NCBI GenBank assembly: GCA_030017715.1
Contig: JASEIU010000001.1
Span: 65,520 to 129,519 of the forward strand
Direction: 5' to 3'
Origin: Candidatus Saccharicenans sp.
Lineage (GTDB): Bacteria > Acidobacteriota > Aminicenantia > Aminicenantales > Saccharicenantaceae
Length of the DNA stretch: 64,000 nt
Shown here: piece by piece, positions 18,088-27,337 of the stretch
Position numbering within the stretch: the stretch's first letter is position 1
Layout of the letters: each line of letters starts with the position of its first letter
Program-made: the position numbers and the translations under genes
Notes under the pieces: generated by a model
What the model saw: the letters and a program-made list of their open reading frames with translations, nothing else
What the model was told of the DNA's origin: nothing
Databases searched by the model: none

Positions 18088-20865
18088 CTATTTAATCAAG
18101 TTCCCGTCGCCGTCCAGAAAGACGATTTCACCCAGCCCGAGTTCCCGCAGCGATTTTTCTAATTGGCTTCTATCGCCGACCACCACCCAGACTGCGCTTT
18201 CGGGCAGGAGAACCTTTCTGGCGGCCCGGTTTATATCTTCAATCTTCAGCTGACGGAGACGTCCGGCGTATTTCCGGAAATAGTCGTCAGGCAGTTTGAA
18301 GTTGGCCAGCTCCACCAGGGAATTTTCCACCGCGGCCATGGTTTCCCACTGGCCCGGAAGCTGGTTTATCCGGCTGCTCAGGGCATTCTGGTATTCTTCC
18401 CGCGTCACCGGCTTCTGGCCGAGCAGGCCTTCCATTTCTGCGGTCAGCTCCTGGATGGTTTCCCTGGTCTTGTCCAGCTGAACCGGGGCCACGACGATGA
18501 ACGGGCGCTGCGCCCTGGCCGGCAGGATGACCGAGAAGGCTCCGTAGCTCCAGTGCTTGTTCTCCCTGATGTTCATGTTAATTCTGGACACAAAATCTCC
18601 GCCGAAAATGAAGTTCATCAGGTCGATGGCCAGGTCATCGGGGTCGGCCGGAGAAGGAACCGGCAGGCCGGCCATGACCAGCGATTGCGGGGCCCCGGGC
18701 TTATCTATCAGGTAAACGGCCGGCCTGGAGCGGGGTTTGACTGCGGCCAGATTCTTCCGCGGTATCTCGCCCGGACGCCAGTCCTTGAAAATAGTCTCCA
18801 GCCTGGGTTTAACTTCAGCCATGGTTATGTCCCCGGTCAATATCAGGGTTGAATGGTTGGGCTTGAACCAGGTCTGGTGGAACTTCTTCAGGTCTTCCCT
18901 GGTTATTTTCTGCACCGTTTGTTCATAGCCGCTTCCGGTCAGAGGGTTGCTGTAAGCATGTCCCTCGCCAAAAATCAGTTTGGGCAGCACTCTGATGGCC
19001 AGAGTGGTCGGAGAAAATTTTTCCTGCTGGATCCTGGCCAGTTGAATCTTTTTCAGGCGCTGGAAGTCGGCCTCGGGAAAAGCCGGATTAAGAATGATAT
19101 CGGCGTAAACGTCAAGAGCCTTATCCAGGTTATCCTTGAGCACTCCCAGACTGACATAGGAAAAGTCGAGGGCCGAGCTGGCTCCGAGCTCCGCCCCCAG
19201 CCTGGCCAGCTCCTCGCTGACCTGGAGGGAACTTCTCCGGGCAGTGCCCTCGTCCAGCATCTGCATGGCAAAATAGGCGGTGCCGGGCAGGGCCAGCTGG
19301 TCGGCGGCGTATCCGGCATCAACCATCAAACCCACCCGGACATAGGGAATGGTGTGACGCTCGGCCAGGATGATTTTCAGCCCGTTGCTCAGAGTGGCTT
19401 TCTGAATTTCCGGAAACCGGGCCTCCGGGACCGCAGACGGTTCGGGCCTCTGGCTGCGGTTGACATCGGTCTGAGCGGCGCTCAACTGGGGATAGGGGTG
19501 AATTTCCAGCACGCACAGGCCGTCGGAGAGCCATCTCAGGGCGGTTTCCCTGATGGCCTGAGTGGTGGCTTCCCTGACGTGTCTTAAAATTTCCTGGTAA
19601 TAATCCGGCCGGCCGCCGAACACCTGGCTTCTGGCCAGCAGGTCGCACTTGCCGGAAAAACCGCCTATTTTTTCCACTCCCCGGATGAAATCGGTCAGGT
19701 ATCCGGTCCTGACTCTTTCCAGTTCTCCGGGTTCGGGTCCGTCTTTCAGGAAGCGAACCAGTTCTTCCTTGATGGCCTGTTCCAGCCTTGATATTTCCAC
19801 CCCGGGCTTGGCGTCGGCCGTGATGAAAAATATTCCGGCTATCTCTCTGAGGTCTACGTAAGCGGATACGCTGGAAGCGATCTGTTCGTCATAAACCAGC
19901 CTTTTGTAGAGTCTCGAATTTTTGCCTTCGCCCAGGATGCTGCTGGCCAGGTCCAGGTAATCGGCTTCAGCCGTTCCCCATTGAGGGATATTCCAGGCCA
20001 GGTAAATTCGGGCCTGAGAAACGCGGTCCTGAACCTGCTGGCGCTGTTCGCCGCTTCTTTTAGCCACCCAGGCGGTGTGACGGGCGACCGGCGGCGAGGG
20101 CGGAATGCTGCCGAAATACTTTTTAACCTTTTCCAGGACTTCAGTCGGATTGATGTCGCCGGCTATGACCACCACGGCGTTATTCGGTCCGTAATAACTG
20201 GCAAACCAGTCATGCACATCCTGCAGGCTGGCCCGGTCCAGGTCTTCGATGGAGCCGCCCACAGTCCAGGAATAAGGATGGCCGGCCGGGAAAAGGGCTT
20301 TAGCCAGGAGCTCCTCGGCCACAGCGTATGGTTCATTGGCGTACTGCCTTAATTCATTCTGGACCACGCCCCGCTGCTCGTCCAGCTTGGCCTGGTCGAT
20401 GGCGCCTTTCAGATGTCCCATCCGGTCTGACTCCAGCCACAGGACCAGGTCCAGCGCCGGGACGGGCACCGTTTCAAAGTAATTGGTCCGGTCTTCATTG
20501 GTGGTGCCGTTGATGTCGGTGGTCCCGACTTTCTGCAGGGCCTTAAAGAAATCGTCGTTATAATGCTCGCTGCCGTTGAACATCAGGTGTTCGAACAGAT
20601 GAGCAAAGCCGGTCTTGCCGGGCTTTTCATTCTTCGAACCCACGTGGTACCAGACGTTGAAAGCCACGATCGGAGCCTTGTGGTCTTCGTGCAGGATCAC
20701 AGTCAGTCCGTTGGACAGAACGTGTTTCTGGAAAGGGATATCGAATTGTTTGCTGTTCTGAGCCAGGACGGCGGTCGGCCAGGCTGCGGTTAACATGGCA
20801 AACATAAGAAAAAGCGCCAGCGCTTTTACGGTCTGGCAAGGCGTGGAATTGTTTCGGGTGCTCAT
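18088..20865 (-). CDS. M16 (insulinase/pitrilysin-like) zinc metallopeptidase, two-module, exported
   Basis: 925 residues with a signal peptide (cleavage near A-V-L-A-Q). Two M16 modules are fused. The N-terminal module carries the inverted zinc motif H89-L-F-E92-H93 with Glu171 (V-V-Q-N-E) as the third ligand. The C-terminal module (from about residue 480, A-T-L-S-N-G-L-K-I-I-L-A-E-R) lacks the motif, as normal for the substrate-clamping half. It degrades peptides in the periplasm. AAAGGAG precedes the ATG. It lies 80 bases downstream of the flavoprotein gene on the same strand, with an AT-rich TATTTATATAAAA stretch that may hold its own promoter. Confidence 0.93.
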   Translation of the reverse strand: MSTRNNSTPCQTVKALALFLMFAMLTAAWPTAVLAQNSKQFDIPFQKHVLSNGLTVILHEDHKAPIVAFNVWYHVGSKNEKPGKTGFAHLFEHLMFNGSEHYNDDFFKALQKVGTTDINGTTNEDRTNYFETVPVPALDLVLWLESDRMGHLKGAIDQAKLDEQRGVVQNELRQYANEPYAVAEELLAKALFPAGHPYSWTVGGSIEDLDRASLQDVHDWFASYYGPNNAVVVIAGDINPTEVLEKVKKYFGSIPPSPPVARHTAWVAKRSGEQRQQVQDRVSQARIYLAWNIPQWGTAEADYLDLASSILGEGKNSRLYKRLVYDEQIASSVSAYVDLREIAGIFFITADAKPGVEISRLEQAIKEELVRFLKDGPEPGELERVRTGYLTDFIRGVEKIGGFSGKCDLLARSQVFGGRPDYYQEILRHVREATTQAIRETALRWLSDGLCVLEIHPYPQLSAAQTDVNRSQRPEPSAVPEARFPEIQKATLSNGLKIILAERHTIPYVRVGLMVDAGYAADQLALPGTAYFAMQMLDEGTARRSSLQVSEELARLGAELGASSALDFSYVSLGVLKDNLDKALDVYADIILNPAFPEADFQRLKKIQLARIQQEKFSPTTLAIRVLPKLIFGEGHAYSNPLTGSGYEQTVQKITREDLKKFHQTWFKPNHSTLILTGDITMAEVKPRLETIFKDWRPGEIPRKNLAAVKPRSRPAVYLIDKPGAPQSLVMAGLPVPSPADPDDLAIDLMNFIFGGDFVSRINMNIRENKHWSYGAFSVILPARAQRPFIVVAPVQLDKTRETIQELTAEMEGLLGQKPVTREEYQNALSSRINQLPGQWETMAAVENSLVELANFKLPDDYFRKYAGRLRQLKIEDINRAARKVLLPESAVWVVVGDRSQLEKSLRELGLGEIVFLDGDGNLIK

Positions 20866-20945
20866 TAAATACTCCTTTAGAGCTGTTTTATATAAATACG
20901 AGAAGCTCTGGTTATGGTTCTCTGTGTCGGTCCCGGTCGCTCATT

Positions 20946-21509
20946 CTAAGAGGCCAGTTTCCGGCCCAGGGCTCTGGCTTCTTCCAGCCGGCCGGCCTGC
21001 TTTCTGACCTGGCCCTGACCTGCGGCCGAGGTATAGACTGCGCCTATTATTTCTGCTCCAAGATAATTAAAGATATCCTGATAGGCCCGGAGGGCGTTAA
21101 TCCCTCCGGAGGAAAAAACATCCCGGTCGGCGTAGGTGAGAATCAGGCCGATTTTTTTATTTCTGAAGCAGGTGTATTCGTCGCCGCCCAGAGCATACCA
21201 GCGGTCGACAAACAATTTGGTCTGGGCGTTAATGCTGAACCAGTAAACGGGATGGGCCAGAATCAGGCCCTCCGCTTCTATGAGCTTCGGATATAACTTC
21301 TGCATATCGTCTTTCTGGACGCATTTTCCCGGACCCTTCTCCCGGCAACGGTCGCAGGCCCGGCAGGGATTGATTCTAAGACGGGCCAGGTTGATGACCT
21401 CAACCGAAGCCCCGGCCTGGCGGGCGGCCCGGGCCGCTTCCAGAGCCAGAATGGCGGAGTTGCCGTCTTTTCGAGGGCTGGCGGTGAAGATCAGAATTTT
21501 CTTTTTCAT
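20946..21509 (-). CDS. Flavodoxin-like NAD(P)H:FMN oxidoreductase
   Basis: 187 residues. N-terminal flavodoxin fold with the FMN-phosphate loop T-A-S-P-R-K-D-G-N-S (8-17), then the iron-sulfur-flavoprotein-type cysteine segment P-C-R-A-C-D-R-C-R-E-K-G-P-G-K-C (around 47-62) and A-H-P-V-Y-W-F-S. Members carry FMN and sometimes a [4Fe-4S] cluster and act in electron transfer under low oxygen. The start overlaps the ribosome-binding region at the end of the upstream CBU_0592-like gene (four intervening bases), so the two are co-translated. Confidence 0.88.
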   Translation of the reverse strand: MKKKILIFTASPRKDGNSAILALEAARAARQAGASVEVINLARLRINPCRACDRCREKGPGKCVQKDDMQKLYPKLIEAEGLILAHPVYWFSINAQTKLFVDRWYALGGDEYTCFRNKKIGLILTYADRDVFSSGGINALRAYQDIFNYLGAEIIGAVYTSAAGQGQVRKQAGRLEEARALGRKLAS

Positions 21510-21513
21510 CCTC

Positions 21514-21771
21514 TCACCCCTTCTGATTTCCAGACTGGCTCCTGATTATGGTCATCAGGGCAATCACCACCCAGACCGAATTGACGCCGACCGATGGATA
21601 GGCGCCGAAATGGAAAGCGTTCATCAGCAGGCAGGCGCTGCCGGCCAGGTTAAGAAGCTGGTAGGTTAGGGAATCCCCGGCCAGCTTACGGTTTGAAACC
21701 AGGATGTAGGCCAGAAGCAGCATCAGTGCCCCCAGCCAGCCGGCCAGGTTGATGAGGAAAGTTTGGCTCAT
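21514..21771 (-). CDS. CBU_0592-family small integral membrane protein
   Basis: 85 residues with three predicted membrane helices (about 8-26, 38-54, 60-77). The pattern G-W-L-G-A-L-M-L-L-L-A-Y-I-L-V-S and L-N-L-A-G-S-A-C-L-L-M-N-A matches the CBU_0592-like family, whose function is unknown. First gene of a two-gene unit with the flavoprotein. TATAAT (- strand, at 21807-21812) is a possible -10 box without a good -35. Confidence 0.75.
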   Translation of the reverse strand: MSQTFLINLAGWLGALMLLLAYILVSNRKLAGDSLTYQLLNLAGSACLLMNAFHFGAYPSVGVNSVWVVIALMTIIRSQSGNQKG

Positions 21772-21887
21772 GGCAAAAGGCTCCAGCCTGAAAAGAATTA
21801 AAATGAATTATACAGTAAAGGGCGGCTGCAGGAAAGTTGAGAAAAAACGGGCTGGAAGGCGTCTGTTATAGCTGAAAGGAGGAAATC

Positions 21888-22214
21888 ATGGCAGACAGGA
21901 ATTTCAACCCGGGCCGGAAAGACAGACTGACGGTGGAAGAGTTCGTCCAACTGGCCATCAAATCTCTGAGGATGGGTGATTTCAAGGGCATCCACTCGGT
22001 CTACAGCGGATTTAACGAGGCCTTCAAGAAATATTTCGGGCAGGACCCGGTCCAGGCTACCAACCGCCTGGCGGAAGAAAGAAAGATCGAAATCCGACCG
22101 ATCAAAGGTGGGGTGTTGCTCTATCTGCCCGGAGAGGCGCCCTCTCAATCCAGGGGAGACGAGGCTCTCAAAAAGATGGGATTATCCCTGGCGGAAAAGA
22201 GCGGACAGGCCTGA
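21888..22214 (+). CDS. Small basic protein of unknown function
   Basis: 108 residues, not recognised. Good AGGAGG seven bases before ATG. No signal peptide or membrane segment. It reads as mixed alpha/beta: helix L-T-V-E-E-F-V-Q-L-A-I-K-S-L-R, helix around F-N-E-A-F-K-K-Y-F, helix A-T-N-R-L-A-E-E-R-K, then a hairpin-like I-E-I-R-P-I-K-G-G-V-L-L-Y-L-P-G. This helix-helix-hairpin order resembles a winged helix, but that is a guess. It ends 7 bases from the convergent rpoD gene and is divergent from the CBU_0592 gene. Confidence 0.7.
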   Translation: MADRNFNPGRKDRLTVEEFVQLAIKSLRMGDFKGIHSVYSGFNEAFKKYFGQDPVQATNRLAEERKIEIRPIKGGVLLYLPGEAPSQSRGDEALKKMGLSLAEKSGQA

Positions 22215-22221
22215 CCTCACT

Positions 22222-23904
22222 TCAGGAACGGGGCATCCCGCCCAGCTGGTCGGAACCGCTTTCAGAAAAAGATTTCAGTTTATCCCGCAGGGTGGATTCG
22301 GCCAGCTTGCGCAGAGCCTTGGTCTCTATCTGCCGGACTCTTTCTCTGGTGACCTTAAGCTTCTGGCCGATTTCTTCCAGAGTGTGTTCCTGACCGTCAC
22401 CTATTCCGAACCTCATCTTGATGACCGTGGCTTCCCTTTCGGTCAGCGAATTGAGGGCTCTGGTGATCTGTTCTTTGAGGTTGGCCCTGATGACGATGTC
22501 GGCCGGCGAAGGGTTGTAAACGTCCCTGACGAAATCTTTAAGGAAGCTCTCCTCGTCGTCGCCGATGGGAGAGTCCAGAGAAAGCAATTCCTGGCTGTCC
22601 TGGAGTATCTTGCTGACTTTCTGCACCGGCATACGAACGGCTTCGGCAATTTCCTGAACGGTCGGTTCCCGGCCGGTCTTCTGCACCAGCTCCTGGTGAA
22701 TCTTCTTGAGGCGGTTGATGGTTTCGACCATGTGCACCGGTATCCTGATGGTCCGGGCCTGGTCGGCGATGGCCCGGGTGATGGACTGCTTGATCCACCA
22801 GGTGGCGTAGGTGGAGAATTTGAAACCCCGGTGGTAGTCGAATTTCTGCACCGCCCTCATCAGACCCAGGTTTCCTTCCTGGATGAGGTCGGACAGGCTC
22901 AGACCCCGGTTGACGTAGTTCTTGGCAATTGAAACCACCAGCCTGAGGTTGGCCTCGATCAGCTTGTTTTCGGCATGTTTTTGAATTTTTTCGCCGCGGC
23001 TGACGTCGCGCAGCACCCGGCGCAGCTCACCGGCCTCCAGCCCCGATTCCTGGCGGTAGATTTTCTCCTCGGCCTGGAACCGGCTGAGTTTTTGTCTGAG
23101 CGCTTTGGCTGCCGATTTCTGCCTGGTTTTCTGGATGGCCAGCTGGATTTCTTCCTTTTTCTCTTCCAGCTCGTTCATAACCTGGAGGATATCGCGCAGG
23201 CGGCTTATGGAAGCGGCCATCTTTTCCGGAGACAGGTGCAGTTCTTCCAGGATGCGGTACATGCTGATGATCAGCCGGCTGTGGGCAAAAGCCTGCCTGG
23301 CAGTGGGTTTCAGCCCTGATAACTTTTCTGACAGACGGTAAAATTTATCAAGGGTCTGGCGCAGGCTCTTGACTTTCTTCCAGGCGGTATCGTCCTCGAA
23401 ATCTTCGGTCTCGTCGAAAAACCGGAGGAAGCGCTCGGGCTCAGTCTCAGCCAGGTCGCGCAGAGAAAGAATATCATTGATGGCCAGTTTGGTCTTGAGC
23501 AGTGCCCGAAGCTGGATCTTTTTTCCCCTTTCCATCTGACGGGCCAGGTCGATTTCATCCTGCTGGGAAAGCAGTGAAATCTTGCCCATCTCCCGGAAAT
23601 ATATTTTTATCGGGTCGTGGTCGGATTCAATTTGCTCGTTGGCCTTGCTGGCTTCAACCTTAGCGGTCCTGGGCAGTATATCTCTCAGTTCAAACTCGTC
23701 GAAATCATCAGAAATACTTTTCAGCTTGTTAGCCTGTTGCAGCTCAGGTTCCAGGGCCTTATTGAGAAAAAGAGGGTCCAGGTCCGGGCTGAAAATCTCG
23801 GGAGATAAGGTCTGCTCCGGCGTCACGAATTCAGACTTTTCCTGTTGTTTTCCGGCCTTTTTCTTCTTAGAAATAGTCTTGTCTTTTTTAAACTTTTTAA
23901 CCAT
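22222..23904 (-). CDS. rpoD: Primary sigma factor RpoD (sigma-70)
   Basis: 560 residues. Region 1.2 ([11 protein letters not shown]), a non-conserved insert (~150-310), region 2 ([38 protein letters not shown]), region 3 and region 4 ([24 protein letters not shown]) are all present. The first ~100 residues are Lys/Glu-rich and I cannot see a normal region 1.1. The housekeeping identity rests on regions 2 and 4. Its - strand promoter is a strong sigma-70 type, suggesting autoregulated housekeeping expression. It is divergent from the GWxTD gene. Confidence 0.96.
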   Translation of the reverse strand: MVKKFKKDKTISKKKKAGKQQEKSEFVTPEQTLSPEIFSPDLDPLFLNKALEPELQQANKLKSISDDFDEFELRDILPRTAKVEASKANEQIESDHDPIKIYFREMGKISLLSQQDEIDLARQMERGKKIQLRALLKTKLAINDILSLRDLAETEPERFLRFFDETEDFEDDTAWKKVKSLRQTLDKFYRLSEKLSGLKPTARQAFAHSRLIISMYRILEELHLSPEKMAASISRLRDILQVMNELEEKKEEIQLAIQKTRQKSAAKALRQKLSRFQAEEKIYRQESGLEAGELRRVLRDVSRGEKIQKHAENKLIEANLRLVVSIAKNYVNRGLSLSDLIQEGNLGLMRAVQKFDYHRGFKFSTYATWWIKQSITRAIADQARTIRIPVHMVETINRLKKIHQELVQKTGREPTVQEIAEAVRMPVQKVSKILQDSQELLSLDSPIGDDEESFLKDFVRDVYNPSPADIVIRANLKEQITRALNSLTEREATVIKMRFGIGDGQEHTLEEIGQKLKVTRERVRQIETKALRKLAESTLRDKLKSFSESGSDQLGGMPRS

Positions 23905-23974
23905 GAGACCCCTGAGATTCTCGTCCCTTAGCCTGCGACTGAGGGAGAGAAGACTTTTCTTTCTTTAATTCCTT

Positions 23975-24007
23975 ATTATAAATAAGCCCGCCAGTTTCCT
24001 TTGTCAA
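23975..24007 (-). promoter_or_regulatory. Sigma-70-like promoter of rpoD
   Basis: On the - strand: TTGACA (24007-24002), then TATTTATAAT; TATTTA (23984-23979) lies at 17 bases and the overlapping TATAAT (23980-23975) at 21 bases. Leader of about 65 bases to rpoD. Confidence 0.6.
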
Positions 24008-24028
24008 GCAATTTTAATGCATCCATCC

Positions 24029-24057
24029 TTGAAGGACAGGGTTATATATTATAGAAT
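24029..24057 (+). promoter_or_regulatory. Sigma-70-like promoter of the GWxTD-TPR gene
   Basis: TTGAAG (24029-24034), 17 bases, TAGAAT (24052-24057). Predicted transcript start near 24064, 23 bases before ATG 24087, which has GGAG five bases upstream. Confidence 0.6.
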
Positions 24058-24086
24058 AAATATCCAATTAGTAAATCGGAGTCGTG

Positions 24087-26180
24087 ATGAAAATAAAATC
24101 GTTGGGGATAGTCACTCTTGTCCTGTTAAGTCTCAGCCTTGTAACCGTTCCGGCAACCGTTTCCGGGCAATCCAAACCCAAAACCCAGAAAGAGCTGCTG
24201 CGGGCGCTGCCGGACAAATACCGCAAATGGCTGGAAGAAGAGGTGGTTTATATTATCTCTCAGAAAGAAAGAGAAGTTTTTCTGCGATTGGAGAATGACC
24301 GCCAGCGCGATATCTTTATCGAAGCCTTCTGGAAGCAGCGCGACCCCAACCCCAACACTCCCGAAAACGAATTTAAGGTGGAGCACTACCGACGCCTCGA
24401 GTATGCCAACAAACACTTCGGCAAGGAATCTCCGGGTCCCGGCTGGCGTTCGGATATGGGCAAGATTTACATTATGCTCGGAGAGCCCCAATCTACAGAG
24501 AAATATGAAAACCTTTACGACCTGTATCCGACGATCATCTGGTTTTACCAGGGGATGGCCGAATACGGGCTGCCCAACGCCTTTTCGGTGGTCTTTTACA
24601 AACCCGACGGCATGGGAGAATACAGGCTTTACTCGCCCATCAAAGATGGCCCGATGAAGCTGATGCCCCACTACAGCGGCGACATGACCGCCTATGCTGA
24701 GGCCTTCAGCAAGCTGACCGATATCGAACCCAACGTGGCCAAGGTCTCTCTCAGTCTGATCGAGGGCGAGCCGCTGACCGACCTGGTGCCTTCCATCTCC
24801 TCCGATGTTCTGATTAACCAGAAGATTCCCGCCGCCCCGACCTACAAGGTCAGGAGCACCTACGCCGAAAAGCTCTTCCGCTACCAGGATATAATCGAGG
24901 TCGAGTACACGGCCAATTATATTGACAGCGACGCTCTGGTCAGTGTCTATCAATCGCCCTCCGGAATATACTATGTCCACTATCTGATAGAACCCAAGAA
25001 ACTGTCCCTCGAGAGAAACGACAACAATTATCAAACCACCATAGTCATCAACGGCATCGTGACCGACCTGGAAAGCAAGCCGGTCTACCAGTTCGACCGC
25101 CGGATACCGCTTAACCTCCGGGGCGAGCAGGTCTCGAGTATCCGGGACCGCCAGATGAGCTTCCAGGATGTCTTCCCGCTGGTCCCCGGGAAATACCGCC
25201 TGAGCATCCTGTTCAAAAATTTTATTTCCAAGGAATTTACCTCACTCGAGACCACCCTCAACATACCCGAGCGCCAGTTGCAGATCAGCCCGGTTCTGCT
25301 GTCCACCCGCCTGAGCCGGAACTCTCAGTATCGGGGCCTGAACAAGGCCTTCCTGCTCGACGACCTGCAGTTTTCGCCCACTCCGAGGAACGACTTTGTC
25401 CCGGGCGACAGGATGTATGCTTTTTTCCAGGTCTGGGGACTAACCCCGCAGCTCAGAAATTCGGGCAGCCTGGTCTATGAGGTGGTCCGCGAGAATGGGG
25501 AAGTCGTTAAGAACTTCAGCAAGAAGCTGTCCGAATATACCGACGGGAATGTTTTTTACGAGGAGTTTGTGCTGGAAGGTTGGGTCCCGGCCAATTACAC
25601 CCTGAAAGTCAATTTACAGGATGGTAATAGCAATGTCCTGGCCGGCGGAAAGGCCAACTTTTTCATCAGCCACCTGCCGGCCCTGCCCCGGTCCTGGGTC
25701 ATGACCCAGCCCGTTGACGGCGATAACTCGGCCGTGGTCCAGCATGCGCTCGGCCTCCAGTACTGGAACAGGAAAGACCTGCCCCAGGCCAGAAGATACC
25801 TTGAAGCAGCCCATAAAAAGGACCTGGCCGAACCGGTCTATGCCCTGGATTTTTGTCGGCTGCTATATTTCGAGGAAAAATACCAGGAATTGCTGAAGAT
25901 CGCCCTGCCTTTCATCAACCAGGGAAATAAGGATTTTCTGGAAATTGCCGGCCAGTCCCACCAGGCCCTGCGGCAGTATCAGCAGGCCATCGATTATTAC
26001 AAGCAGTACCTGTCTTATTTCGGAACCAACATTAATGTTCTCAATGCCATCGGAGAATGTTATTATCAACTGGGCGATATGGATGAGGCGCTCTATGCCT
26101 GGGAACGGTCGCTTCAGATCGAACCGAATCAGGCCGGGATAAAAGACCGGGTTAAGGCTGTCAAGGACAAGAAGAAATAA
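24087..26180 (+). CDS. Exported GWxTD-domain protein with C-terminal TPR
   Basis: 697 residues. Signal peptide (cleavage after V-S-G near 27), then the GWxTD domain: F-I-E-A-F-W-K-Q-R-D-P-N-P-N-T (78-91) and the signature G-W-R-S-D (119-123) followed by I-Y-I-M-L-G-E-P. The middle is beta-rich. Residues ~550-690 hold three or four TPR units (A-L-G-L-Q-Y-W-N-R-K-D-L, Q-A-I-D-Y-Y-K-Q-Y-L, A-I-G-E-C-Y-Y-Q-L-G-D). GWxTD proteins are common in Acidobacteriota-like lineages and have no defined function. It heads a three-gene + strand run with a carboxypeptidase-regulatory-TPR and a sulfatase-TPR gene. ATG 24087 preferred over the adjoining GTG 24084. Confidence 0.88.
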   Translation: MKIKSLGIVTLVLLSLSLVTVPATVSGQSKPKTQKELLRALPDKYRKWLEEEVVYIISQKEREVFLRLENDRQRDIFIEAFWKQRDPNPNTPENEFKVEHYRRLEYANKHFGKESPGPGWRSDMGKIYIMLGEPQSTEKYENLYDLYPTIIWFYQGMAEYGLPNAFSVVFYKPDGMGEYRLYSPIKDGPMKLMPHYSGDMTAYAEAFSKLTDIEPNVAKVSLSLIEGEPLTDLVPSISSDVLINQKIPAAPTYKVRSTYAEKLFRYQDIIEVEYTANYIDSDALVSVYQSPSGIYYVHYLIEPKKLSLERNDNNYQTTIVINGIVTDLESKPVYQFDRRIPLNLRGEQVSSIRDRQMSFQDVFPLVPGKYRLSILFKNFISKEFTSLETTLNIPERQLQISPVLLSTRLSRNSQYRGLNKAFLLDDLQFSPTPRNDFVPGDRMYAFFQVWGLTPQLRNSGSLVYEVVRENGEVVKNFSKKLSEYTDGNVFYEEFVLEGWVPANYTLKVNLQDGNSNVLAGGKANFFISHLPALPRSWVMTQPVDGDNSAVVQHALGLQYWNRKDLPQARRYLEAAHKKDLAEPVYALDFCRLLYFEEKYQELLKIALPFINQGNKDFLEIAGQSHQALRQYQQAIDYYKQYLSYFGTNINVLNAIGECYYQLGDMDEALYAWERSLQIEPNQAGIKDRVKAVKDKKK

Positions 26181-26224
26181 TCCATCGGCCCGGATTGGAT
26201 ATATAATATGGTATGGAGGTCTTG

Positions 26225-27196
26225 ATGAAAAAGAATCATTATCGTTTTCTGTCAATCTTAGCGGCCATATTTTTCCTGGCCCAGGCTCTGGCTCTGGCTC
26301 AGGCCGGGCGAGGTGTCGGACGGCTGGGAGGAGTGGTGCTCGACAATAATGACAAGCCGGTGGTCGGAGCCAGACTGGTTCTGACCTACATCCAGGATGC
26401 CGGGGGCCTTAAACTTGAAGCCACCACCAATAAAAGGGGCGAGTGGTCTTTTATCGGTCTGGGTTCCGGTCGCTGGAGCCTGATGGTCTCGGCCGAGGGC
26501 TTTTCTCCCGTCACCCAGGAGGTAACAGTCAGTCAGCTGGAAAAGAATCCGAGAATGGTCATCAAATTGCAGAAGTCCAGCGGAGGAGTGTCCATCATTC
26601 AGGACCAGGCTTCCCTGGAGCTCCTGGACCAGGGCAATGCCTTCTTCAATGATGGGAAGTACGATACCGCCTTAGCCATGTTTGAACAATTTTACGAGAA
26701 GAATCCTTCTGCCTACCAGATTTTGCTTAATATCGGTGATTGTTACCGTAAAAAGGGCGAGATGGATAAGGCCTTAGAATATTACAATCAGGTCATTGAA
26801 AAGGCCAGGGGAGACATGGCCATGGGGGTTAATATGACGGCCAAGGCTCTGGCCGCTATCGGTCTGGTCTATCTCGAGCAGGACAATCTGGAAGAGGCTA
26901 CCAAATATTTCAAGCAATCGGTGGACACTGCTCCTCAGGACGAGGTGGTGGCCTTTAATGTGGGCGAAGTTTTCTTTACCAACCAGAAGCTGGACGAGGC
27001 GGAAAAATATTTCAAGATGGCTTCCGACATCAAACCCGACTGGCCGGAACCCTATCTCAAACTCGGCTACGTGGCCCTAAATAAAAACGATGTGCCCACA
27101 GCCATAGAAAATTTCGAAAAGTTCCTGAAGCTGGAGCCTCAGGATTCTCCTCGGGTGGCTGTTGTCCAGCAGATTCTGCAGGCAATAAAGAAATAA
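26225..27196 (+). CDS. Exported carboxypeptidase-regulatory-like/TPR protein
   Basis: 323 residues from ATG 26225, placed by GGAGG 5 bases upstream (the ATG at 26213 lies within that site). Signal peptide 1-~26 (A-L-A-L-A-Q-A). Residues ~30-115 form a carboxypeptidase-regulatory-like beta-sandwich (G-V-V-L-D-N-N-D-K-P-V-V-G-A-R), the fold also found at the N-terminus of the Oar-like TonB receptors. Residues ~135-320 are TPRs (L-L-N-I-G-D-C-Y-R-K-K-G-E-M-D-K-A; A-L-A-A-I-G-L-V-Y-L; Y-L-K-L-G-Y-V-A-L). Probably a periplasmic scaffold. 44 bases after the GWxTD gene; a paralogue sits at 59116-60048 behind another GWxTD gene. Confidence 0.86.
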   Translation: MKKNHYRFLSILAAIFFLAQALALAQAGRGVGRLGGVVLDNNDKPVVGARLVLTYIQDAGGLKLEATTNKRGEWSFIGLGSGRWSLMVSAEGFSPVTQEVTVSQLEKNPRMVIKLQKSSGGVSIIQDQASLELLDQGNAFFNDGKYDTALAMFEQFYEKNPSAYQILLNIGDCYRKKGEMDKALEYYNQVIEKARGDMAMGVNMTAKALAAIGLVYLEQDNLEEATKYFKQSVDTAPQDEVVAFNVGEVFFTNQKLDEAEKYFKMASDIKPDWPEPYLKLGYVALNKNDVPTAIENFEKFLKLEPQDSPRVAVVQQILQAIKK

Positions 27197-27337
27197 GTAC
27201 CCGAAGCGTTGGTTGGCGGCGGTCAAACCGCCAGAATATCAGCCTGCGGTGAGTTCCCTTCGGCGGGACGGTGGTGTATATTATCTTCGACCGGATTAAA
27301 TTATCTTTGGCAAAAAATAATATACCGGGCTGGTCTT

